Part shown: positions 32,205 through 42,769 of the stretch, one piece after another
Layout: every line of letters begins with the position of its first letter
Position numbering within the stretch: position 1 is the stretch's first letter
Assembly (NCBI RefSeq): GCF_902459465.1
Contig: NC_047063.1
Location: forward strand, 13,391,343 to 13,455,342
Origin: Asterias rubens
Lineage: Eukaryota; Echinodermata; Asteroidea; Forcipulatida; Asteriidae
Length of the DNA stretch: 64,000 bases
Direction: 5' to 3'
Made by a program: the position numbers and the translations under genes
Notes under the pieces: model-generated
Told to the model about the DNA's origin: nothing
Database searches by the model: none
What the model saw: the letters and a program-made list of their open reading frames with translations, nothing else

Positions 32205-33160
32205 CTCCGGATTTTTGGATTGAGCAACAACCAAGTACCCTAAGCCTGAACCTAAAAAAAAAGAAGCAAAAACGAAAAATCAGTACATTGGTGCAGTCGT
32301 TTATCTAGCTGGCCCTCGGAGGCTTTACACGTTCTTTTTTAAAATAGTACAGCGTATCAAGATGCAGCTTAGGCTTGCTTTATTTTCCAGAAAGAACACT
32401 TAGTCAACCCTCTGTACTTAAAACTTTAAATAAGCAAACTTTCAAAGTTCTAATCTAATAACAAATCATCAAACACCGAATTTATTTTCTACTCACCACG
32501 GTTCCATCACTCACATGAAGACAAGATGACAAACTTGAAGAAAAAAAAACTCATGAGGGCCCAAAAGTGTGTTTGGGTCAAAGGTTGTACTTTACGCTTT
32601 GTCAATAGAATTGAAGTCTTAAGACACGATTGATATCAATCTTTTCTCACGTTCGATTGATCTTACGCTAAGATTGTTTTTTATGAAACATACTTTTACA
32701 ATTAATTGTAGACTAAGATTGATTCAGAAATATTTATAGTTAAGATGAATTGTATACATGTTCTTATGAAACATCCCCAGGTAGAATACATGGGGCCCTT
32801 TTTACCGTTGAGGAAAGGATCCCACGCCTTTGGACTTGGGACAAATTTTAACTCGTCCCAACTCCTAAGCTGTAAAGTTCCATATCCATAGACCTTAGGA
32901 CGCAATTGAACCCATCCTAAGTGTAGGACGAGTTACTCAACTCAAGATAGTACTGAGTTTTCAACTTTGTAGTAGTCTTGTGTTTGGACGGTAGACCATC
33001 TTTTTTTAATGTATAAATCATCTGATGAGGTTCGATGCTTGTCACCGCTTTCTGATCTAGAGGGAATAGTCTTTTATAAGAACGCATTATCTAGAGGAGC
33101 TTGTATAACTTTAAGAACCTGGGATGGAGTTTCCATAAACAACATGTATGTTGGCGATTC
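32205..33160. other. Gene-free stretch downstream of transporter copy 3
   Basis: I see no coding. Weakly inverted AT-rich DNA around GATTGATATCAATC and AAGATTGATTCAG (32625-32725) and a TAGGAC/GTCC-rich patch (32840-32950) look like worn MITEs. The first 40 bp after the stop resemble the 3' flanks of copies 1 and 2 and so belong to the duplicated unit. Confidence 0.5.
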
Positions 33161-33163
33161 CGT

Positions 33164-33550
33164 GGTAACACGCGTTATAACTCATTAGAGGGTCCTTCAT
33201 CATTCTCCATTCTCATCTACGGCTGCAAGACTAAAATGATTTGAGTGTTCATCTTTTGTATTTAAAACCCAAACCCAATCATCAATTTAAAATAAAAGAT
33301 CAACTGGTTTAGCTGAGAGAGCTCAGCGAAAATCGGTAACACGCGTTACGCTGAGTGCAAAGGCCAAACAAAAGTACAAACTTGTATCTAAATTTTGTCC
33401 TAAAATTAACCAGTCTACAACAAATTGGTGTCTTTTGTCATCAAGTACTATGCTAAAGGTTTGTTAAACTGGAATAATCAAAGTAATTCAAGTGTTACTT
33501 TTTTAGAAAATTGCAAAATTGTCGGTAACACGCGTTACAATTTTCCACAT
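33164..33550. repeat. Three spaced copies of GGTAACACGCGTTA
   Basis: The motif occurs at 33164, 33335 and 33524, always in the same orientation, 171 and 189 bp apart. The second and third copies sit between inverted flanks: CTCAGCG...CGCTGAG and AAAATTGT...ACAATTTT. The ACGCGT core is itself palindromic. The DNA between copies shows no clear similarity. Confidence 0.7.
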
Positions 33551-33768
33551 GCTACATTGTTTATAAAATTATGTTATTTCAACTGTCGAGTTACAATTTC
33601 TCTAAAATATCAACCAATATCGGTTGCACAGGTATCGATTTCTCATTTTTAGAACATCGGACAAACAATTTTGAAAATGTTTGTACGTCTCGTTGTCTTT
33701 CAAGAAGTAAACGATACACCAGAAATACTTGAATGCATTTTAGTTTTCCATACCGGTACATTTTGCCC

Positions 33769-34142
33769 GAACAACATGATATGGCCACACACGTATATAT
33801 GTGTATGCAAAGTGGAGACCTTCGAGCATTTCGCCTTTTCTGGGACGGGAGATAAGTTTGGGGCTTATCCATGAATGATGATAGTAGAGGACAATAACAT
33901 GGCTGACAGCATCCACTGATGCTTGCTTAAAGGAACTCGTTGCCTTGGATCGGTCGAACAACATGATATGGCCACACACGTATATATGTGTATGCAAAGT
34001 GGAGACCTTCGAGCATTTCGCCTTTTCTGGGACGGGAGATAAGTTTGGGGCTTATCCATAAATGATGATAGTAGAGGACAATAACATGGCTGACAGCATC
34101 CACTGATGCTTGCTTAAAGGAACTCGTTGCCTTGGATCGGTC
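33769..34142. repeat. 187-bp tandem duplication
   Basis: 33769-33955 and 33956-34142 are near-identical (one visible difference, CCATGAATG against CCATAAATG). Each unit runs from GAACAACATGATATGGCCAC to CTTGCCTTGGATCGGTC-like sequence of MITE family B. The near identity points to a recent duplication. Confidence 0.9.
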
Positions 34143-34286
34143 GAGTTGGTCTTTGAAAAGCGTTCTGTAACCGTTCAAGTTCGATGACCGATTAAGCTCA
34201 AAGTTTCACAGGTTTGTTATTTTATGCATATGTTAAGATACACCAACTGCGAAGACTAGTCTTTGACAATTACCAATAATGTCCAC
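33923..34286 (+). mobile_element. Mosaic MITE: family B left end joined to family A right end
   Basis: The left end AAAGGAACTCGTTGCCTTGG belongs to family B. After TTGAAAAGCGTTCTGTAACC the sequence switches to family A: TTCGATGACCGATTAAGCTC, GGTTTGTTATTTTATGCATA and CAATTACCAATAATGTCCAC, then CTGCCTTTAA. The left end is repeated by the 187-bp duplication. Confidence 0.7.
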
Positions 34287-34292
34287 TGCCTT

Positions 34293-34495
34293 TAATGGAA
34301 CTCATAGAACTGTACAAGCCAGCCAGGAGCCTCCCATCATCTCCAGATACCAAACTACTATTTGTAGTACCCAAGCCCATAGGCGACAGAAGTTTCAACG
34401 ATGCTGTCCAAACATTCAGGAACAATTACCCAACAACAGTCGCCACTCTCATTAGCAGCTTTAAATATATCAATTATAAGTTATTTGCTTAATAA
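34293..34495 (+). pseudogene. CR1/L2-like LINE, ORF 3' remnant
   Basis: A 65-aa open frame, ELIELYKPARSLPSSPDTKL then PKPIGDRSFNDAVQTFRNN, matches the C-terminal tail of CR1/L2-type RT proteins ('LYKPARSLRSS....L.VPK....YGDRSF...AP.LWN.LP'). Only this tail is left; the endonuclease and RT domains are absent. Confidence 0.55.
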
Positions 34496-34499
34496 ATCA

Positions 34500-36215
34500 C
34501 TCACGGGTGTTTTACTGTATGCTTGTTGCTTCATTGTGTTTCAAGCGCTTACTTAGACGATCTCGTAGTTAGAATGCAATATAAATGATCTGCAATAACA
34601 ATTTGTATTTCTAATGTAATCAGTAAAGCTCACATTAATTAATTATGAGTCAAGGTCACATTTTTTGTAACGCCTGTGCAACTTTATTTAGTAGTTTAAA
34701 GGGACACGTTGCCATTGGTGGGTCGAGTCGGTATAAAACAGTGTTATTTTATTTGTTTTTTATTTTAATTCGTGGGACAAAAAAGCAAACACTAAAACAA
34801 GCACAGGCCGTCCAGGGAAGGGCAAACGTCAACAAACATTCATCAAAAAAGATGTTCCCTCCCAGACCTTGCTCATAAAAAGTACACATTTATGTACTAT
34901 ACATTAAACACTCTAAAATTGCAGTACAAATTTAAACAAACGATGGCAAGTAAAAAGCAATTACACAAACGATATACACAAGGTACTTTTTCAAAATGTC
35001 CACAGACTCACACCAAACCTACAGGGCCCGAAGACAATGACAGTAGAAAGCTCTGCAGCCCCTGAGAAATGAGCGAATCGAGTCACAAAACATATTGCGT
35101 CTCAGTGAGATGAACATAATTTTAGTATGCAAAAACCCATCAACCAGCCATGATATTATACCAAAACATCCCATAACTGACCAATAAGCCCCTGCACGCC
35201 AAAACTGAGACGAAAATTAACTTGTTATACACCAACTCGCCCTATCAAAGGAAATGTGTCCATTTAAACCCTTTCATAAAATGTGCATACGTGTAGATTG
35301 TTAAAATGGCTTATGTACTTCAGAATTTACATTTTTTAAATTGTGAAACCATGTAAATCATCAACTAACGGCGTCATGAAAACATTCCACAGAGCTGTCA
35401 TTCACTAGTGCAGATCTAACACAGCATGAAGTGTAAAGAAACAGTCTGGTGTACACAAATCGTGTTCCAATGATAGAAGTTATTATAAGTAATTTACATT
35501 TTTGTTTTAAGCTTCCGGCTTGAACGAAACTCAAGGTCAAATGCGGTCACACTCTGGGAGCAAATGTTTAGTTTTTGAAGACCTTTCAGATGAGGATGAT
35601 GAATACACTAAAAAAAAAAACAATGTGTGGTTCAGGATGTTTTTTCTTTTTGAAATGTTATTAAAATTTAATCCAATTCAATTCAATTCCATTTAATGTA
35701 ATTCAAATCATATCATTACCCGTCCGCATTCAAACTGTCTGATGGATATCAGTGTTATTAGTTGTAATTTATTTATGAGTTTCGCTTTAGAGAAATGAGA
35801 GAGAATATGAAGACGAAGAATTAACCAGAACAGAACAAACACAATTTTAAAAAAGGAAATAAAAAACACAAATAAAACCAAGATTTGTCTTTGTAATTTC
35901 CCACTTGTGTCAAATGTTGAATTTGGCGGTATGGGTCAATTCTGAAGGTGTGTCTTTCTTTTGTGTCTTCGTTAAACTGGCCATTCCCCGAATACAATTT
36001 AAAGTTTGAGCTCTAGTGAGTATTTTTGTAGAATTAACTCCTCCTTCAATTACAAAGATGTTATTGTAATTCTCATATAAACTTAAATCGATTATTGTAG
36101 ACTTGCCCGTTGTTTTAAGTCTTGTTGGCCTATTGCCCTTTTCACTGTGTGGTGTTTTTTGATAAAGATAATTACATAATCGTCATCATGTGGGTTTTAC
36201 TTTCTTCAGCTGTGG
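34500..36215. other. Gene-free stretch before the minisatellite
   Basis: AT-rich, no convincing coding on either strand. A fragment of a family B-like terminus (AAAGGGACACGTTGCCATTG) lies at 34698-34717. The stretch GAACGAAACTCAAGGTCAAA (35523) resembles 19613-19632, so both belong to another interspersed repeat whose limits I could not define. Confidence 0.5.
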
Positions 36216-36216
36216 G

Positions 36217-38590
36217 ATATATAGTCCTTCCTCCCATTGGTGGACATCATACAGTCCTTCCGAGATGGGGGACATTTACAAGTCCTACATCAGTTGGGGA
36301 CATACAGTCCTTCTGCAGTTGGGCGACCCACAGTTTTCTCCACATACAGTCTTATTTAAGTAGGGGGACATACAGTCCTACAGTTAGGGGAACATACAGT
36401 CCTTCTCCCATTTTGAGACATATAGTCCTACTTCAGTTGGGGGACATACAGTCCTTCCCAGATGGGCGACATTTACATGTCCTACATCAGTTGGGGGACA
36501 TTCGGGCCTACAGTCTTTTTTCAGTTGGAGGACTGTGACATACAGTCCTTCTCCCATTGGGGGAAATACATCTACAGTTGGGGACATACAGTCCTTCAGT
36601 TGGGACACATACAGTTTTTCTCCACATACATTCCTATTTAAGTAGGGGGACACAGTCCTACTTCAGTTGGGCGACACACAGTCCTTCTTCAGTTGGGGGA
36701 CACACAGTCATACTTCATTTGGGGGACATATACAGTCCTTCTTCAGTTGGGGGACATACAGTCCTTCTTCAGTTGGGCGACACACAGTCCTACTTCAGTT
36801 GGGGGACATACAGTCCTTCTCCCGTTTGGGGAAATACAGTCATTCTACAGTTTGGGGACATACAGTCTTTCTTCGGTTGGGGTACATACAGCCCTTCTTC
36901 AATTGGGGACATACAGTCCTTCTTTAGCTAGAGGCCATGCAGTCCATTTTCAGTTGGGGAACATTAGTTTCTTCTTCAATAGGGAGACACAATCCTTTCT
37001 TAAGTTGGGGACATGCAATCCTTCTCCTATTGGGGGTCAGTCCTTCTTCAGTTGGGGGACATACAGTCCGTCATCATTGGGGGACATACAATCCTTTAGT
37101 TTGGGGACTACTCAGTCATTCTTCTGTTGATGGACAAATAGTGCTTTTTAAATTGGTGACAAACAGCCTTCCGCTGGGGGACATACAGTCCTTCTCCCAT
37201 TTGGGGATATCAGTCATTCTTCAGTGGGGGGACATACAGTCCTTCTTCAGTTGGGAGACCTACAGTTTTTCACCACACAGTCCTATTTAAGTAAGGGGAA
37301 ATACAGTCCTATTTCAGGATGGGGAAATACAGTCCTTCAGTTGGGGGACATACAGTCCTTCTCCCATTGGGGACATACAGTCCTATTTCAGGATGGGGAA
37401 ATACAGTCCTTCAGTTTTGGGACATACAGTCCTATTTCAGTTGGTCTTCAGTTGGGGGACATACAGTCCTTCTCCCATTGGGGGACTAATCATTCCTTTT
37501 TCAGTTCGTTTTCATCAGTTGGGGGACATACAGTCCTTCCCCCCATTGGGGGACATACAGTCCTACTTCAGTTGGTCTTCAGTTGGGGGACGTCAGTCCT
37601 TCGTCCGTTCGGGGACATACAGTCCTACTTCAGTTGGGGGACATACAGTCGTTCTCCCATATGGGGGACAAACAGTCCTTTTCTGTTTGGGGACATACAG
37701 TCTTTCTTCAGTTTGGGGACATTCAATCCTTCTCCCATTGGGGGACATACTGTCCTACTTCAGTTGGTCTTCATGAGTTGGGGGACATACAGTCCTACTT
37801 CAGTTGGTCTTCATGAGTTGGGGGACATACAGTCCTACATCAGTTGGGGGACATACAGTCCTTCTCCCAATGGGGACATACAGTCCTTCAGCTGGGGGGA
37901 CATATATATGCTTTCAGTTCGGGAACTAACAATCCTTCTTCAATTGGCGACATACACTCTTTCTACAGTTGAGGGACATAATATAGTCCTTCGTCGGTTC
38001 GAAGACCTACAGTCCTACTTCAGTCGGGGGATAGAGTCCCTACTTCAGTTGGTGTATCACAGTCATACTTCAGTTGGGGGACTTTTCAGTTTAGTGACAT
38101 ACAGTCCTACGTTAGTTGTCGACATATAGTCCTTCAGTTTAGTGACATACAGTCCTACGTTAGTTGTCGACATATAGTCCTTCAGTTGGGGACATACAGT
38201 CCTTCTTCAGTTTGGCGACATATAACCCTTGTTCAGTTGGTGATATACAGTCCTTCAGTTAGGGGGACCGCATGCAGCCCTTCTTCAGCTTGGCGACATA
38301 GAGTACTCCAATTGGGGAACATACAGTCTTTCTTCAGTCGGGGGGCTAACCGTCCTACTTCAGTTGGGGGACACAGTCCTACTTCAGTTAGGGAACACAC
38401 AGTCCTACTTTAATTGTATTACATACAGTCCTTCTGCAGTTGTATTTCAGTTGGGAACTTTATAGTTGGTGACATACATTCCTACTTCAGTTCTACTTCA
38501 GTTGGTGACGTAAGTACCTTAATTGTTAAGTTGATGACACAGGACCCTTCATCAGTTGGTGGCATACAGTCCTCAAAGCGTGGTTGGCTC
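36217..38590. repeat. 26-bp minisatellite array, about 2.4 kb
   Basis: Roughly 80-90 units of consensus TTGGGGGACATACAGTCCTT plus CTTCAG or CTCCCA, 26 bases in all. Two variant tails alternate irregularly, and units of 24-30 bases and longer hybrids occur. GGAC-ATACA-GTCC inside each unit is a small inverted repeat. Because 26 is not a multiple of 3 and the unit has few stops, long frames open in several registers (up to about 300 codons), but they are shadows of the repeat. A worn outlier (ACTTCTTCAGTCGGTGACAG) lies at 40022. Confidence 0.95.
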
Positions 38591-39374
38591 TATCACCCCT
38601 GCGATAGTCACACCTTCTTCAGCTGTCGGGTGTTTGTCAACTCCAATGGAATCGACTCAATCTGCAGTAGCAATTAGAAAATAAACCGTTTTTAATATTA
38701 ATTTTGATAAACTATTTCGTGTCAAGTATTTGCTAAAGAATAGATAAAATTTGAATGCTGTCATGGAAGAAAATGCTTGTCCAGTTTAAATCAGTTCTGT
38801 ATCCCACTGAATTTACACAGCATGACAAAACATTAGAACATAATTTTTGTGTTAAGTGTATTTTAAAGCATTTTCCCACCAAACCAAAGGAAGGGAATTC
38901 ATGGATTGTTTCAAACTCTAATAATGTTAAACCCTCTAATATATTCTTATTCTGAAGTTTCAATTCTTTTGATAATTAGTGTATGGTCCTTTTCTTTTAA
39001 GAAATGATTCAAAGAGGCGACTTTTCTTCAAGTTTAACAACCGCTCTGTTGGTGGCTCTGATGCTTATTGGGGCCTGCTTTTGTCACCACTTCAAAAGAG
39101 ACTGCCCAACTGAGTGAAGATTGAGACAAAGTTCTCTCTTCACATTTACACAATCTTAGTTTTGACCTCGGTGAGCTGGTTGTACAAGTTTGCTGTTGTA
39201 TGATCTCAATTAATACAATAGATTTGCATTGTAGAACTGTCTGGACCACTTTTTGTTTTGTCAGACATCCAAAGACACATGCCAAAAGATACAAAGCGCC
39301 AGGTATTATTACTGCAAGGAGTGGGACGAAGTTTGAGATATAAGACCTAATCCTTAAGCACCATGTAATGGTTT

Positions 39375-39657
39375 ACAAGGTGCTGTGGCGCAATATGCTG
39401 CCAATCCAGCCAGGAACACCGGGGCGGACCCCTTCTCTTTCCGATTAAGTGTGCTGGGTTCTTTTACATGCATTTACAAAAACACATGGGACCAAACGGC
39501 TTTACGTCCCATCCGAAGGACAAAGCAATGGTTGTGTGTCTTGCTTAAGGACACAAGTGTCACGGCTTGGGATTCGAACCCACGCTCTGCTGATCAGAAA
39601 CACCAGAGTTTGAATTCGGTGCTCTTAACCGCTCGGCCGAGAGACTCCCAACAGTCC
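39375..39657 (-). mobile_element. tRNA-derived SINE (Leu/Ser-like head)
   Basis: On the minus strand the head reads GGCCGAGCGGTTAAGAGCAC (A box) and GTGGGTTCGAATCCCAAGCC (B box), the layout of a class II tRNA. The body has TTAAGCAAGACACACAACCA, CCTTCGGATGGGACGTAAAG and GGTCCCATGTGTTTTTGTAA. It is not a working tRNA gene since it runs on about 200 bp beyond the head. Confidence 0.75.
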
Positions 39658-42490
39658 TTCGCCCCATACAGCTGCTGGGCCGATTTCATAGAGCTGCTCA
39701 GAACACAAACATACTTAGCATGAAATTTCTGCCTTGATAAAAAAAGAATTACCAACTATATTTCCACATGATTTTCAGACAAATAACAGCTGAATAAAAG
39801 TAACAAGCAATTTAATGCAATAAATGGAAATGGCGTTGGTATGTCTGTTTTTATATAATTATGAGATATTTCATGCTAAGCAATTTTTGTGTGCTTAGCA
39901 ACTCTATGAAATTGAGCCCATGTGATATACAGTTCAAACATTATTAATTAGCCTCACGATCCCTACCTCACTTCAACAGTTCAATGTGTAGTTGATAGTC
40001 ATCTAACTAGACTGACACAGTACTTCTTCAGTCGGTGACAGACAGTGTAAACAGGGTTTTTGGCCTCATCCATCATGACAATGATGGCACCTTTTCAGAT
40101 GATGGCTGTATGTTGCCTCCAACATCATTGTCTCAAGCTGCAGTAGAAGAAAAGAAAACGATTTGCAAAAAGATTATTAGAGTAAGCTAGTTGAAAACAA
40201 GTATCATTGGTCGCCTAAAAAATATTTTAAACAGAATGCTCTCAATCATGTGCACAAAAATCTCCTCTGTTCAGTCCTTTAAACCATTGACTCGGAACTG
40301 TACACAATGTCACAATATTCCAGGAAATGTTCATTTTGTGCTTTCAAAACCTTTTCCCCTTTATCAGTTGGTTGACCGTTGCATTGCATGTTTTTAATGC
40401 AAACAAACTGAATGTTGAGTATTTTTTCCACACTACTTTACCACAGCAAGTGCCTTCCATGGAGTCAAAGAGCTGTCATCTATGCACAATTGTTAGCCAC
40501 AACAACTAGTTTAGCAATAACCGGTCACAGACTTTACAAAACTAAACGTTTGGAGCCTGTGAAAAAGGCCCTGTTTAGCGCTCTACATGAAACGGGTTAG
40601 TGGCTGCAGGAGGTAATTAAAAGCTGCAAAAAGAAATGGTAAGAAGCTGTTGAGAAAAGGGATTGCTGGTTTTCTTATTACTCTTGACACTTACACTGAT
40701 ACTTGACCTGTTAAACTTGACCTTTGCTGCAAGGAGTTGACCTCACTGACCTCCAGTCACTCATCAGGGACATCAAAGGGAGAGTCTTCAGCGTCAACTC
40801 AGTGTTTACTTGTGATGGTGCAGTTTTGAGTTCTTGGTTCAGAAATGAAACATTTTTTTTCGTTTAGGGACTTTTAATTTCTGCCCTTAAAACCTAGCAT
40901 GAAAATACAATAAAAGAAATGAGTGAACATCTAGGAACCAAGACTATAAGACAAACGCCAGTCACACCTTATAATTAACCTAATGTCAGTGAACCTGCTG
41001 ATGAAAGAGTGTGTTAGAGTTATAATTTAGTCTTTATCTCCAGGGCAACACTTTAGATACTTTACTCCTTTTACTGTCTTAACATTCATACGCACCTAAA
41101 CATCACTGACGTCTTATCTCCAACTGATGATCTTCCCCTTTCTCCATCCGTTGCACCCTCCTTTTCTTCTTTTTTGTCCATTGTCCATTGTTTATTGTTG
41201 TCCCTAGTTTGTGTTTCTTACTTTACAACAGCGCTCGCAATTGCTGGTATTGGGTTTTAAACATTTATGTGATTGGAACAGGAACCAACCCCTTCTCTTT
41301 TTGACATGACAGAGAAGGAAAGGTTACAGCTGCATTTTGTTGTCTTATTATTTTCATTTTTGAGTGACTTAATTTTGCCATTCTTAGTTGAAAACGCATA
41401 CATTCACAATTAATTTTATGTTGTTATTAGCAAAAAAGTAATAAAACTTTAGCTGGTATAAATTATCTATTTATCACTCCTTAACCAAACACTAATCATT
41501 AAGTGAATGTGATTGCCAACTGTAGTACTGACTACCATACTTTTTAGAAAACATTAATGCTTTAGTGTTTCGGGGACCCACATTGCAAAGCACAGCAGCA
41601 AGGATGACACAATGTCTAAATCAAGTACATTGATCAAATGTATTGATTTACGTTTTGACTACTTTAAAACCTAGATGTTGATCTAGATAAGTAAAGATCA
41701 CAGCTATGTTTTTATTTGAATTTGTGTATTCAAAGAATTTAGGTTATTCGTGGTCATGCTTAGCTGAAAATGTATCATTCAGAATTGATGTAGTGCTGAT
41801 CATAGGAATGTGTAAACATGTATTTAGCACACATGTCTAAACTATATATATTAACACTCCCACGTCAAACATTAATCGTCAAATGAAAAATCGGACTGAA
41901 ATATTTTACTGCACAGTTAAATCTCTTAAAAACACTTTAAAATGGTGCAGGGTTTTATGGTCAACCTTAAGAGCATAAAGCACCAACCAAGGGGTCATAA
42001 TAACAAATTTGTCTAAATCTTTTTAAATGTTTTTTTTTAATTATCTACTTATTAGTTTTAATGCTTTTGCTTTAACTTAATGCTTTTTGCTTTAATGATT
42101 TTTTTGTAATGGTATTTTGTACTCCTCATATAAACATAACGGTATTTTAATTTATTTTTAAATGAAACGATGACAATTACATACAATGAACATGACAACT
42201 GACGACTTGAAGTATTAACAACTGCAAAAATGTCCAGTAAGACTAGTCTCCTAATTAAAAAGCATCATTGGCTTCGACCAATATGCAACTCAAGAAATGC
42301 CAAGACAGTGTGACGTCACCAGAAAAGCTATACAAGTAAGGACAACATCAACAAGATTGACGAACATCGTGGGGGGAAGGGGAAGTACTAGGGGTGGGAC
42401 TCTGCAAGAGAACGGGTTAGCTCTTCTCTTACTCTTTGAAGTCTTCAGCTTGTCTTGATCTTGTCTTGGTCTTGAAATTCAACTTGCGTT

Positions 42491-42769
42491 ATCCGACCTC
42501 CACTTAAATCCATCAATAATTTGACTTTCAATCTTATTGTATGATATTTCATGTAATGAAAAGTCTTTTTATTTCCTGAACCACCAAAATGAGTTTTATG
42601 TTCTGAAAACTCAATTTCATTCAATTCATTTATTTGTCGAGTGTGAAAAATATGAGTTTATTTGCTGCAAGTTGCTTGAGAGATCACAAAACACCACAGA
42701 AATGGAAATGAAGTCCATTTTTAAATGCAGTGAATGTCATCAGACAAACTGTCAAAGTGGAGGTCGGAT
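42491..42769. repeat. 15-bp inverted repeat pair, possible small TIR element
   Basis: ATCCGACCTCCACTT at 42491-42505 is matched exactly by its inverse AAGTGGAGGTCGGAT at 42755-42769. The 250 bp between show no motif I recognise. It could be a short inverted-repeat element; no target duplication is obvious. Confidence 0.4.

Noticed and set aside
36217-38590. CRISPR-like array
   Set aside because: Units are contiguous with no unique spacers, and the window is clearly animal DNA.
36122-38677. Several long overlapping plus-strand open frames (up to about 300 codons)
   Set aside because: They are translations of the 26-bp minisatellite in its three registers; composition is purely repetitive and there is no splice or start context.
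40190-40610. Overlapping short frames ending KTKRLEPVKKALFSALHETG
   Set aside because: No recognised domain, no conserved splice sites and several competing frames; insufficient to call a gene.
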